Below are positions 53,666 to 61,736 of a stretch of DNA of 64,000 nt, one piece after another. The notes under the pieces are model-generated. The model was not told where the DNA came from. It was given only the letters and a program-made list of their open reading frames with translations, and did not search any database. This DNA comes from UBA4416 sp040386075 (GTDB taxonomy: Bacteria > Bacteroidota > Bacteroidia > B-17B0 > Aurantibacillaceae): assembly GCA_040386075.1 (NCBI GenBank), contig JAZKGE010000015.1, forward strand, positions 1 to 64,000. Reading direction: 5' to 3'. Every line of letters begins with the position of its first letter. The first letter of the stretch is position 1. The position numbers were made by a program, and so were the translations under genes.

Positions 53666-54547
53666 TCAATGAAAGGGTACATAATAGTAGATCAAGAAGC
53701 CAAAGAATGTGATCCAACTAATAATGGTTACCTTAAGAAAAGTATCATGTATCAGTATCTTTGTTGGTGATCCACTATTTTTCTCAACAAGTGTTATCTG
53801 CAAATATCTTAAAACTCCTGCTATTACAAATATAACCGAAATAAAGGCGTATTTGGTATGAAACCTGGTCACAATTTCAGGCGAGGTAATATACAATATA
53901 TACGAAACAATTAGCACGCCGCATAACATGCTGATAGAATTATTTATAAATTCGATATTATACCCGGAAATGGATCCCCTCATTTTTTCATTGGTCATTT
54001 TTTCTATGAGTACATCATCTCTTCTTTTTGCTAACGCAATGAATAGTGCCAATAGAAATGTCATAAGGTATAGCCAGTGCGAGATCTCAATATTACAAAC
54101 GGCACCACCGGCAATAATTCGTAAAACAAATCCAATGGCGATAATAAAAACATCAATAAGTGATATTGACTTTAGTCCGAATGAGTATATTAAATTCATG
54201 CAAAAATATATAAGCAAAATGCAAAAAAATGAAGTACTTAAAATATATGCAAAACTAAGTGATAGACCAGATAATAGAGCAAATGCCACTAATGCTAATT
54301 GCTTTGAGATTCTACCAGAGGCTAAGGGCCTTTCTTTTTTTGTGGGATGTAGCTTATCTTTCTCAATATCTTTGAAATCATTTATAATATAAACAGCACT
54401 CGCATTAAGGCAAAAAATTATAAATGCATAAAATGAGCCCGTTAATTTTTCCGTTATCAGGAAATTACCCGAAAAAAACAATGGCGCAAATATGAATAAG
54501 TTTTTAAGCCACTGATGAATACGGATTAATTTTATTAATTCTTTCAT
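53666..54547 (-). CDS. UbiA-family polyprenyl-phosphate phosphoribosyltransferase
   Basis: A 293-residue membrane enzyme with about eight helices. N-terminal LIRIHQWLKNLFIFAPLFFSG (given as LIRIHQWLKN and FIFAPLFFSG, residues 6-26) is typical of decaprenyl-phosphate phosphoribosyltransferases (DPPR synthases). The first Asp-rich motif is NDFKDIEKDKLHPTKK (about 56-71) with RPLASGRIS after it; the second is AKRRDDVLIEK (about 168-178). The enzyme would attach 5-phosphoribose from PRPP to polyprenyl phosphate, the first step towards lipid-linked ribofuranose or arabinofuranose. Same strand as the HAD phosphatase and the GT-C gene upstream, spaced 47 bp from the latter. Confidence 0.88.
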   Translation of the reverse strand: MKELIKLIRIHQWLKNLFIFAPLFFSGNFLITEKLTGSFYAFIIFCLNASAVYIINDFKDIEKDKLHPTKKERPLASGRISKQLALVAFALLSGLSLSFAYILSTSFFCILLIYFCMNLIYSFGLKSISLIDVFIIAIGFVLRIIAGGAVCNIEISHWLYLMTFLLALFIALAKRRDDVLIEKMTNEKMRGSISGYNIEFINNSISMLCGVLIVSYILYITSPEIVTRFHTKYAFISVIFVIAGVLRYLQITLVEKNSGSPTKILIHDTFLKVTIISWITFFGFLIYYYVPFH

Positions 54548-54594
54548 TATGATCTGATAACAGATGGTGTTAAAATTTGTGATAAAAAATGGTA

Positions 54595-56337
54595 TTATAT
54601 ACTGTCATCTATTTTTTCTTCTTCGTTAAGGATATATAAAGCGTCCATTAACAGTACTTCGTCATATGTTCTTTTCCATTTATCTGCTTTTTCCTGAATT
54701 TGTTGCTTCCATGATTCTGAACTGAGTATGCGTGATTTGGCATCATCTATTTTTCTGGCGCGAATAATTTCAAATATTTTTTGATTCGTATATGAAGTTT
54801 TAAAATTTTCTGTGTCAACGTATCCCCAATCATAGTTGTAGGTGGTTGTATTTTTAATATTTTGAATAGCAGCGTCATCTAATCCAAAATTCCTCAGATC
54901 ATCAATTTTAGTACGATGTATCAATATTTTTTTAGGTTTACGTTTATAAAAATAGATGTACGGAGACTTATCCGGATTAAAATCCGAATGTGGCCTAAGA
55001 CGTACCGCAAAGATTTTTGGATCAGGGTAATACATTTTTTCGGCATTGCGGTAAAACCATTTTGCTAAAGGCCGGTTGAAGTAGAAAGACCAGTCATATG
55101 TGTTTAATTTTTGATGATAGACACTAGTGGCAAGCTGACTAGCACAAATTAAACCAAAGATAGTTACAGAAATTTTTGTTTTTCTTTCGGAGATATGGTA
55201 AAGGACGTACATCATAATGATCACACTCATCCAGGTTGAGTACCTGTTAATAATTGCCATTGCATGGTTCCAGTTCTCCATAGCTGAAATTACAGAAGTT
55301 ATCGCCAATAGGATAAACGGCAAAAAAATAAAGAATGTCACTTTCCTATTTTTAAGTGATTTAATTATTTCATTAAAATACAAATAGATAAAAATCAATA
55401 AAATCAAAGGTATTGCCAGTATCATACCTTGGTTAAAATCGAAAAAGAATCCAAAAATCCTATTTGCTGTAACGTATTTTGAATCCAAAAACCCGGAGTC
55501 TTTGATCAAATTAGTTGTACCAAAATTTATATAATAAAAAACAGGCGGTATAATGCCTATGATACATGAAAAACCTGTTTTTAGAATGTTTTTGAATGTG
55601 AATTTAATTTGAAATAAAGTATTAATGGCAAGCACCAAGAGAAGGAGCATAAGTGGCTGATTCTGGGTACATGCTATTGAAATAAGAATAAGGCCGGTAA
55701 AATAATTTTTCCTGAAATAAAAAATTAATCCCATACATAGAAAACTCATGGTGAAAATTTCGGTGTGAATCCAGTTTATGTACCAGAAAACTGAACTAAA
55801 TGAAAAGATAACGGCGGCTAAAATACTATTGGCAACATTAAAGGGGGTATAAAACAGTAAAAAGAAGCAGGTAATAAGAATTAGTAAAGTATTTGTATAA
55901 TAAAATGGGCTTATAGGATCAGTCTTGCTAAAAATAGCATAAAGAGGTGTGTTTACAAGGGAGTATGCTGAAAAATGAAAGCTATACCATTTCCCCGATT
56001 TGTTGGCAAAAAATTCTGAAATACGGGTTTTATAGGTGGGTGTTGTTTTACTGAACTCATTTATCTTTCCGTCTATGTACGAATATTTAGAAAATTTATC
56101 CCATGTTTTACTAAGGGTAGTTGCTTTTCTTTTAAAACTAATAACATCCTCTTTTTTTACGTCCGGCCCACCGTGGTTTACAATTGCTTCAGTCATTAAT
56201 ATATACTCAAATCCATCACCGCAAACGTATGGCTCTTCAAAATCTTTTACATTTTTTTGAAAAAAGAGACATCCCAACAAGATTAGGATCAAACATTTTA
56301 AGATAATGTATTTGTGTAATTTTAGTTTATCAATCAT
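54595..56337 (-). CDS. GT-C-like membrane protein, possible pentosyl- or hexosyltransferase
   Basis: A 580-residue protein with about eleven helices. The N-terminal loop carries YVCGDGFEYILMTEAI (residues 35-50), a D-G-x-x-Y pattern aligned with SDGVGYY in the 45451 protein, and WYSFHFSAYSLVNTPLYAI (about 115-133). The C-terminal 170 residues are soluble. The gene is first in the minus-strand unit with the UbiA and HAD genes, so it may use the lipid-linked pentose they make. Start ATG at 56337 is preferred to the TTG at 56343. Confidence 0.68.
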   Translation of the reverse strand: MIDKLKLHKYIILKCLILILLGCLFFQKNVKDFEEPYVCGDGFEYILMTEAIVNHGGPDVKKEDVISFKRKATTLSKTWDKFSKYSYIDGKINEFSKTTPTYKTRISEFFANKSGKWYSFHFSAYSLVNTPLYAIFSKTDPISPFYYTNTLLILITCFFLLFYTPFNVANSILAAVIFSFSSVFWYINWIHTEIFTMSFLCMGLIFYFRKNYFTGLILISIACTQNQPLMLLLLVLAINTLFQIKFTFKNILKTGFSCIIGIIPPVFYYINFGTTNLIKDSGFLDSKYVTANRIFGFFFDFNQGMILAIPLILLIFIYLYFNEIIKSLKNRKVTFFIFLPFILLAITSVISAMENWNHAMAIINRYSTWMSVIIMMYVLYHISERKTKISVTIFGLICASQLATSVYHQKLNTYDWSFYFNRPLAKWFYRNAEKMYYPDPKIFAVRLRPHSDFNPDKSPYIYFYKRKPKKILIHRTKIDDLRNFGLDDAAIQNIKNTTTYNYDWGYVDTENFKTSYTNQKIFEIIRARKIDDAKSRILSSESWKQQIQEKADKWKRTYDEVLLMDALYILNEEEKIDDSI

Positions 56338-56343
56338 TTCCAA

Positions 56344-56655
56344 TGAATTCTCTTAGTGTAAATGTCAAAAATTATATTGTATTTTTTACGGTTTTTAAAT
56401 TTAATTATAAATAATCTTGTTATTTCATATTTTTGCAAAGAATAGCTATTATTCTGGTTTTCAAAGAGTACTTCAATGAAATTTTTCAAAGATATTAGCG
56501 CTAATATAAAAACACAGTTGTTTCCATGAAAATGGGTATCTAAACTGATTTTTTTAGTTAGATTAGAAGTCAATTGTTATATTCAAAAATGTGATCTTGA
56601 AATCATTTTTTTACACTAGCATCCTACTGCAAAGTCAGAAAATAAAGTAAAACAC
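56344..56655. other. AT-rich spacer between divergent glycan genes
   Basis: About 310 bp of very AT-rich DNA between the divergent GT-C gene (minus) and GT2 gene (plus). A 79-codon minus-strand reading frame crosses it but has no family-like features and probably is not a gene. No complete TTTG-N-TAnnTTTG promoter, hairpin terminator or repeat was found, although both flanking genes must be promoted from here. Confidence 0.7.
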
Positions 56656-57396
56656 ATGAGTAAAAAAGTAAATATTGCTATTATTATTCCCTGCTATAAT
56701 GAACAGGATAATATTGTTGCGTTGTACTGCGAATTGAACAACACCATTTTTCCGGAAAATTACCATGTTGTTCCTGTTTACGTAAATGATTGCTCAATAG
56801 ATAACTCAAAGCAATTATTAATTGAAAATAATATCACGCATATCAATTTACCGGTAAACTTGGGTATTGGTGGTGCAGTTCAGTCCGGCTTTAAATATGC
56901 CCTGAAAAATGGATTTGATATTGCTGTTCAGATGGATGGGGATGGTCAGCATCCGCCTGGTGAATTGCACAAAATATTGACCCCACTGATTGAAAGTAAA
57001 GCTGATGTAGTTATTGGTTCCAGATATATAACAAAAGAAGGATTTCAGTCTTCTCAGCTGAGAAGACTTGGCATTAACTATTTCAAAAATCTTAATAGAT
57101 GTTTGACAGGCATTACTGTTAACGACAGTACATCCGGTTATAGAGCATTGAACAAAAAAGCATTGGAACTTGTGTCAGAATATTACCCGGATGAATACCC
57201 CGAGCCGGAATCTATTGTGTTGTATGCTTTAAATAATTTAAAAATCAAGGAGGTACCTGTTTTTATGCGTGAAAGACAATCCGGTAAGTCTTCTATCCGT
57301 CATTACAAAACAATTTACTACATGTTTAAAGTTACTTTAGGAACAATCTTTTTGTATATTCGTTTAAAATTTAATGGAAAACGTCATTTCATATAG
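56656..57396 (+). CDS. GT2 glycosyltransferase (DPM1-like) paired with DUF2304
   Basis: A 246-residue cytoplasmic GT-A enzyme. IAIIIPCYNEQDNIVALY (residues 7-24) is the nucleotide-binding start, VQMDGDGQHPPGEL (about 95-108) contains the D-x-D site, and STSGYRALNKKALEL (about 158-172) and ERQSGKSSIRHYKTI (about 211-225) are conserved in DPM1-like enzymes. No membrane helix. The DUF2304 gene overlaps its end by 23 bp, and this pairing recurs in many bacterial glycan clusters, where DUF2304 may tether the transferase to the membrane. Confidence 0.9.
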   Translation: MSKKVNIAIIIPCYNEQDNIVALYCELNNTIFPENYHVVPVYVNDCSIDNSKQLLIENNITHINLPVNLGIGGAVQSGFKYALKNGFDIAVQMDGDGQHPPGELHKILTPLIESKADVVIGSRYITKEGFQSSQLRRLGINYFKNLNRCLTGITVNDSTSGYRALNKKALELVSEYYPDEYPEPESIVLYALNNLKIKEVPVFMRERQSGKSSIRHYKTIYYMFKVTLGTIFLYIRLKFNGKRHFI

Positions 57397-57742
57397 GCTT
57401 CAGATCATTGCCATTATCACGGCATTGATCTTTATGTTCTTTATTTTTAGGTTAATTGTAAAAGGTAAATTAAGAGAGGAATACTCTTTTATTTGGATCG
57501 TTTGTACGGTTTTGCTTTTATTATTTTCAGTTTGGCGCGATGGGTTAGATGTAATAGCCGGGTTATTGGGAATCTATTATGCGCCATCCATCATTTTTTT
57601 AGGGGCTATATTTGCTATTGTGGTATTTCTGGTTCATTTGTCAGTTGTAAATTCAAAGCAACATAAACAGATCAAAGAATTGGCCCAGGAAATGGCATTA
57701 TTGAAAGAAAAAATGGAAGCCGAAGAAAAGAAAAAATTATAA
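57374..57742 (+). CDS. DUF2304 membrane protein
   Basis: A 122-residue protein with three hydrophobic helices (about 7-27, 38-56, 68-90) and a charged coiled-coil tail (HKQIKELAQEMALLKEKMEAE). The segment REEYSFIWIVCTVLLL after helix 1 is the recognisable DUF2304 feature. The start lies 23 bp inside the GT2 gene, so translation is coupled. Its stop codon overlaps that of the convergent wecB in the 6-bp palindrome TTATAA (57737-57742). Confidence 0.9.
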   Translation: MENVISYRLQIIAIITALIFMFFIFRLIVKGKLREEYSFIWIVCTVLLLLFSVWRDGLDVIAGLLGIYYAPSIIFLGAIFAIVVFLVHLSVVNSKQHKQIKELAQEMALLKEKMEAEEKKKL

Positions 57743-58882
57743 ATTCTCTTTGATCTCTCCGCAAATAAATTCCGCAGCTTTCCCATCTCCATATAATTTC
57801 GGGAATTTCATGTCGGTCTTAGAAGTTAAAGTTTGAAATGCTTCAATTATTTTTTGTTCGTTCGCGTCCGTAATAACTGCTGTACCACATTCTACCAACT
57901 CTACCCATTCGGTTTCGGGTCGTAAGATTACACAAGGTTTTTCAAAATAAAAGGCTTCTTTTTGTACGCCGCCACTATCTGTCATTACTATTTTGCAATT
58001 TTTTTCCAAGGCGATCATCTCTAAAAAAGAAACCGGAGCTGTTATTTTAAAATGTGCGCTGGCTTTTATTTTTTGATGTAATTCCTGATCTAAATTGAAT
58101 TCCAGTAATTTAGCTGTACGTGGATGCAGTGGCAACAACACATCCAGTTTGTGCCTTTCGCTTATCTTATATAAGGCATTAAACAAAGCATTTAAACGAA
58201 CAGGCTCATCCGTATTGTTATTGCGGTGGATGGTAGCTAAAATAAAGTTGTTTTTCTGTAACGCATTTTTTGAAATAACCGTTGTTTTTTGTTCTGCTAC
58301 TTCACTAAAATGTAAGCTATTATCATACATCACATCGCCGCTATGATAAATTTTAGGATTATTGGCATGGTATGGTTTTGGGCTGTCAGACTTAAATCCC
58401 TCGTTCAGTAAATTTTGAAAACCAGTTTTTGTTGGCGAAAATAAAAGAGTTGATACATGATCACACATGATGCGATTCACTTCTTCAGGCATTGCTTTAT
58501 TGAAGGAACGCAACCCTGCTTCAATATGAACAACCGGTACATGGATCTTACTGGCAGCAATCGCGCCGGCTAACGTTGAATTTGTATCGCCGTATAAAAC
58601 AATGGCATTTGGTTTTTCACTCACTAATATTTCTTCAATACCTGCTATCATCGTGGCTGTTTGTTTGCCATGACTACCACTGCCTACATTTAAATTATAA
58701 TTTGGTGCAGGAATACCTAATTCATCAAAGAATACCTGACTCATATTTTCGTCATAATGTTGTCCGGTATGCACTATGACCTCCGTTATCTCGGTCGAAA
58801 ATTTATTTTTGATGGCCCTGCTTAATGCAGCTGCTTTGATAATTTGTGGTCTGGCTCCAATAATAGTTACTATTTTGATCAT
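57737..58882 (-). CDS. wecB: UDP-N-acetylglucosamine 2-epimerase (non-hydrolysing)
   Basis: A 381-residue enzyme that interconverts UDP-GlcNAc and UDP-ManNAc, a precursor for surface polysaccharides. Family landmarks are VTIIGARPQIIKAAAL (residues 4-19), HTGQHYDENMSQVFFDELG (about 37-55), HIEAGLRSFNKAMPEEVNR (about 118-136) and TDSGGVQKEA (about 300-309). The catalytic Asp/Glu/His set is in these segments. The start ATG at 58882 is preferred to 58924, because the longer version begins inside an interspersed repeat and adds an unrelated 14-residue leader. Confidence 0.95.
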   Translation of the reverse strand: MIKIVTIIGARPQIIKAAALSRAIKNKFSTEITEVIVHTGQHYDENMSQVFFDELGIPAPNYNLNVGSGSHGKQTATMIAGIEEILVSEKPNAIVLYGDTNSTLAGAIAASKIHVPVVHIEAGLRSFNKAMPEEVNRIMCDHVSTLLFSPTKTGFQNLLNEGFKSDSPKPYHANNPKIYHSGDVMYDNSLHFSEVAEQKTTVISKNALQKNNFILATIHRNNNTDEPVRLNALFNALYKISERHKLDVLLPLHPRTAKLLEFNLDQELHQKIKASAHFKITAPVSFLEMIALEKNCKIVMTDSGGVQKEAFYFEKPCVILRPETEWVELVECGTAVITDANEQKIIEAFQTLTSKTDMKFPKLYGDGKAAEFICGEIKENL

Positions 58883-58898
58883 AATGTGTTTATTTCTG

Positions 58899-58920
58899 TT
58901 ACCCTGAGCGGAGTCGAAGG
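58899..58920. repeat. Interspersed repeat unit (CCCTGAGCGGAGTCGAAGG type)
   Basis: Between wecB and radC, reading CCTTCGACTCCGCTCAGGG on the minus strand. It is the common Bacteroidota intergenic element of the form CTTCGACT(C/T)CGCTCAGG, related to the unit at 915-939. It would create the false upstream start of wecB. Confidence 0.65.
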
Positions 58921-58929
58921 GCAAGTTAT

Positions 58930-59631
58930 TTATAAAATTCCTTCGTCTGCAAAACTATAATAGGCCTGGTCGCCAATGATCAAATGATCCTGAAGACTTA
59001 TGTCCATTAACTTTGCAGCCTCTTTTATTTTTTTTGTTAAATGAATGTCTTCCTGGCTTGGTTTTAAATTTCCGGATGGGTGATTGTGTGCTAAAATAAC
59101 TGAACTGGCTAAACATTCGAGTGCGGGTTTTAAGATAAGACGAACGTCGACTACCGTTCCGCTGATCCCTCCTTTACTGATACATTCTGTTTTGAGTACG
59201 CTGTTACTGCGACTCAAAAATAATACCCAAAATTCTTCATGAGGCAGATCACTTAATTTCGGCCTTAAAATACCATAAGCCTGTTTGGGTGAAACGATCT
59301 TTATTTTTTCTTCAATAGCTTCATCTGTCCTTCTTCTTCCAATTTCCAATGCTGCGGCAATAGTTACTGCTTTAGCTTCTCCAACGCCTTTAAATTTTTT
59401 GAGGTCGTTCAATTGCAGTTTAGCAAGTTCATTAATAGAATTTTTATTTTCTTTTAATATGCGTTGCGCTAATTGAACGGCAGTTTCATCTCTGTTGCCT
59501 GATGCCAAAAGTATTCCAAGCAATTCTGCATCAGAAAGCGCTTGCCTGCCCTTGGTAACTAATTTTTCTCTTGGCCTGTCATCTTCCGCCCATGATTTTA
59601 TAGTTAGATGTTTATGTTGAGGTTCTTCCAA
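58930..59631 (-). CDS. radC: RadC family JAB-domain protein
   Basis: A 233-residue protein. The N-terminal helix-hairpin-helix (FKGVGEAKAVTIAAALEIG, residues 74-92) is followed by an MPN/JAB domain with the metal-binding HNHPSGNLKPSQED (about 182-195; H-x-H-P-S-G-x7-S-x2-D, matching the JAMM signature) and DHLIIGDQAYYSF (about 214-226). RadC was named for DNA repair, but that role is withdrawn in E. coli; a metalloprotein function related to DNA or mobile elements is not proven. Complete and of normal length. Confidence 0.95.
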   Translation of the reverse strand: MEEPQHKHLTIKSWAEDDRPREKLVTKGRQALSDAELLGILLASGNRDETAVQLAQRILKENKNSINELAKLQLNDLKKFKGVGEAKAVTIAAALEIGRRRTDEAIEEKIKIVSPKQAYGILRPKLSDLPHEEFWVLFLSRSNSVLKTECISKGGISGTVVDVRLILKPALECLASSVILAHNHPSGNLKPSQEDIHLTKKIKEAAKLMDISLQDHLIIGDQAYYSFADEGIL

Positions 59632-59672
59632 TTCGACTTAAAATTAATGCTTTTTAATAAAAATTAAAATAA

Positions 59673-59680
59673 TACTTTTG
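59673..59680 (+). promoter_or_regulatory. Candidate -7 element (leaderless) for the MFS gene
   Basis: TACTTTTG matches TAnnTTTG and ends 6 bp before the ATG at 59687. It overlaps the alternative TTG start (59678), which argues that the ATG is the true start. No -33 TTTG at the usual distance. Confidence 0.42.
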
Positions 59681-59686
59681 TATGAC

Positions 59687-60949
59687 ATGTCTTTCGCCTC
59701 TTCCCTGCAAATATTAAAACACAACGAGTTCAGGTGGTTCATCTATGCCCGGTTTTTTATAACGCTGGCTATACAAATGCAAATGAGCGCTATTTATCTG
59801 CAGATCTATTATGAGTATGCCGAAAAAGACGAAGAGGAATTAACTCTTGGTTTAATAGGGCTTACGGAAGTCATCCCTTTTATTATGACCTCTTTTTTTT
59901 CGGGGCATATTGCCGATATTGTCAGCCGAAAAAAAATCATTGTTACCGGATGCCTGGCATTATTACTTGGTTCCCTGTTTCTGTGGGCTTACAGTAGTAA
60001 CTATTTTTCTTTTTTGCAGGTATTAGGATCAGCCGCCTTATTCTCGGTGGTTTTCATTTTTGGCATTATCCGTGCATTTCTGGCGGCCGCTACGCAACCA
60101 TTTATGAGCCAGTTGGTTGAGAGAAGCCAATATGCTCAGGCAACAACATGGAACACAACGGTGTGGCATACAGGAGCTATTTTGGGTCCTGTATTGGCAG
60201 GATTGATCTATGGTTACCAAAACGCCAATCATGCCGATTGGTGTTATGCTACTAATTGTATTTTATTTTGTGGGGCGGTGTTTTTTTACCTCCGAATTAG
60301 GTCAAAACCGATACCCGAAAAACTAAAAGACGAAACCTTAATACAAAGTCTTACCTCAGGGTTAAAATTTGTTTATAATAACAACATGATCTTAAGTGCT
60401 CTTTCACTGGATATGTTTGCTGTGTTATTTGGCGGGGCAGTTGCTATTATTCCTGCATACACAGATAAAGTATTAGGCTTGGGACCAGAAGCTTATGGTT
60501 TTTTAAGAACCGCACCGGCCATAGGGGCAGTACTTACTTCTTTTATCCTGGTATTTAAGCAACCGGGTAAACGCGCAGGTTTTGATCTGTTATGGACAGT
60601 TGCAGCGTTTGGAGTTTGTACTATTTTGTTTGCATTATGCACTAATTTTTGGCTGGCTTTCGCTATGCTATTTTTAACCGGAGCTTTTGATAATGTGAGC
60701 GTGGTGGTTCGGCATACTATTTTGCAATTAATGACACCTGATAATATGCGTGGACGTGTATCGGCGGTCAACAGTATCTTTGTTGGTTCAAGTAACGAAA
60801 TTGGCGCTTTCGAATCGGGTGCAGCCGCAAGGTTAATGGGATTGGTGCCATCGATCGTATTTGGTGGAGTAATGACAATTGCCGTTGTATTGGGTGTGAA
60901 TAAATTAAATCCAAAATTAAAGGAACTTGATCTTAAAAAACTGGAATAA
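59687..60949 (+). CDS. MFS transporter (EntS/MFS_3-like)
   Basis: A 420-residue protein with twelve hydrophobic helices. GHIADIVSRKKIIVTG (about 73-88) is the loop 2-3 signature (G-x-x-x-D-R/K-x-G-R/K-K form) and the MRGRVSAVNSIFVGSSNEIG segment (split: MRGRVSAVN and FVGSSNEIG, about 353-375) is typical of the EntS/MFS_3 group of proton-driven exporters. Substrate unknown; siderophore, drug or metabolite export are possible. Its stop and the next gene's start overlap as TAATG, so the pair is co-transcribed. Confidence 0.9.
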   Translation: MSFASSLQILKHNEFRWFIYARFFITLAIQMQMSAIYLQIYYEYAEKDEEELTLGLIGLTEVIPFIMTSFFSGHIADIVSRKKIIVTGCLALLLGSLFLWAYSSNYFSFLQVLGSAALFSVVFIFGIIRAFLAAATQPFMSQLVERSQYAQATTWNTTVWHTGAILGPVLAGLIYGYQNANHADWCYATNCILFCGAVFFYLRIRSKPIPEKLKDETLIQSLTSGLKFVYNNNMILSALSLDMFAVLFGGAVAIIPAYTDKVLGLGPEAYGFLRTAPAIGAVLTSFILVFKQPGKRAGFDLLWTVAAFGVCTILFALCTNFWLAFAMLFLTGAFDNVSVVVRHTILQLMTPDNMRGRVSAVNSIFVGSSNEIGAFESGAAARLMGLVPSIVFGGVMTIAVVLGVNKLNPKLKELDLKKLE

Positions 60950-61725
60950 TGTTATCTCATTTAAATGAAGTGAAAGCATTGCTGGACGAAAAATACTTTT
61001 TGTTCAACAATACTAGTTTTATTGAAACCGATCCTATTTCTATTCCTCATCAATTTTCAAAAAAAGAAGATATTGAAGTTGCAGCACTTTTAGTAGCAAC
61101 TATTGCCTGGGGCCAACGTATTTCCATCATTAATAATGGCAATAAACTCATGAAATTGATGAATAATGAGCCTCACGATTTTATATTAAATTTTTCAAAG
61201 AAAGATGCCTTGCGTTTTGAAGGTTTTGTGCATCGTACGTTTAATTCGGGCGACTGTGTTTTCTTTTTGAATTCCCTGAAACATATTTATACGAACCATA
61301 ATGGTTTAGAAAATGCATTCAGTAAAAACGTAAAAGATGATCCTGATGTAAAAAATGCCATTACAAATTTTCGGGACTTATTTTTGATTACTACACATCT
61401 TCAGCGTTCAGAAAAGCATATTTCTAATCCTTCTGCTAAATCTAGTGCCAAGCGCTTATGCATGTTCCTTCGCTGGATGGTGCGTAAGGATAAGCACGGC
61501 GTTGATTTTGGTATTTGGAAGTCAATTAAGCCATCACAATTATGTTTACCATTAGATCTTCATACGGGAAATGTGAGCCGAAAATTAGGATTGCTTACCA
61601 GAACCCAAAATGACTGGCAGGCAGTAGAGGAAATTACTTCGGTATTAAGAGGATTTGATAAAAAAGATCCGATCAAATATGATTTCTCATTATTTGGATT
61701 AGGAGCTTTTGAAGGCTTTAGATAA
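60949..61725 (+). CDS. TIGR02757 family protein
   Basis: A 258-residue soluble protein. The segments IPHQFSKKEDIEVAALLVATIAWGQR (split: FSKKEDIEVAALLVATIAWG, residues 37-56), FLRWMVRKD (about 173-181) and LPLDLHTGNVSRKLGLL (about 203-219), followed by DPIKYDFSLFGLGAFEG, identify the TIGR02757 family (also called DUF2400). Members are widespread in Bacteroidota and some other bacteria; the function is unknown. The start overlaps the MFS stop by one base, with translation probably coupled. The next gene is convergent, 11 bp away. Confidence 0.9.
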   Translation: MLSHLNEVKALLDEKYFLFNNTSFIETDPISIPHQFSKKEDIEVAALLVATIAWGQRISIINNGNKLMKLMNNEPHDFILNFSKKDALRFEGFVHRTFNSGDCVFFLNSLKHIYTNHNGLENAFSKNVKDDPDVKNAITNFRDLFLITTHLQRSEKHISNPSAKSSAKRLCMFLRWMVRKDKHGVDFGIWKSIKPSQLCLPLDLHTGNVSRKLGLLTRTQNDWQAVEEITSVLRGFDKKDPIKYDFSLFGLGAFEGFR

Positions 61726-61736
61726 TGTTTTGCGAA

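Noticed and set aside
53928..54392. A 154-codon plus-strand frame opposite the UbiA gene
   Set aside because: Antisense shadow of a well-supported membrane enzyme; the hydrophobic pattern is a mirror of the real frame.
56334..56573. A 79-codon minus-strand reading frame in the spacer before the GT2 gene
   Set aside because: Low-complexity, Lys/Asn/Ile-rich, with no domain, signal peptide or start context; it looks like an AT-rich chance frame.
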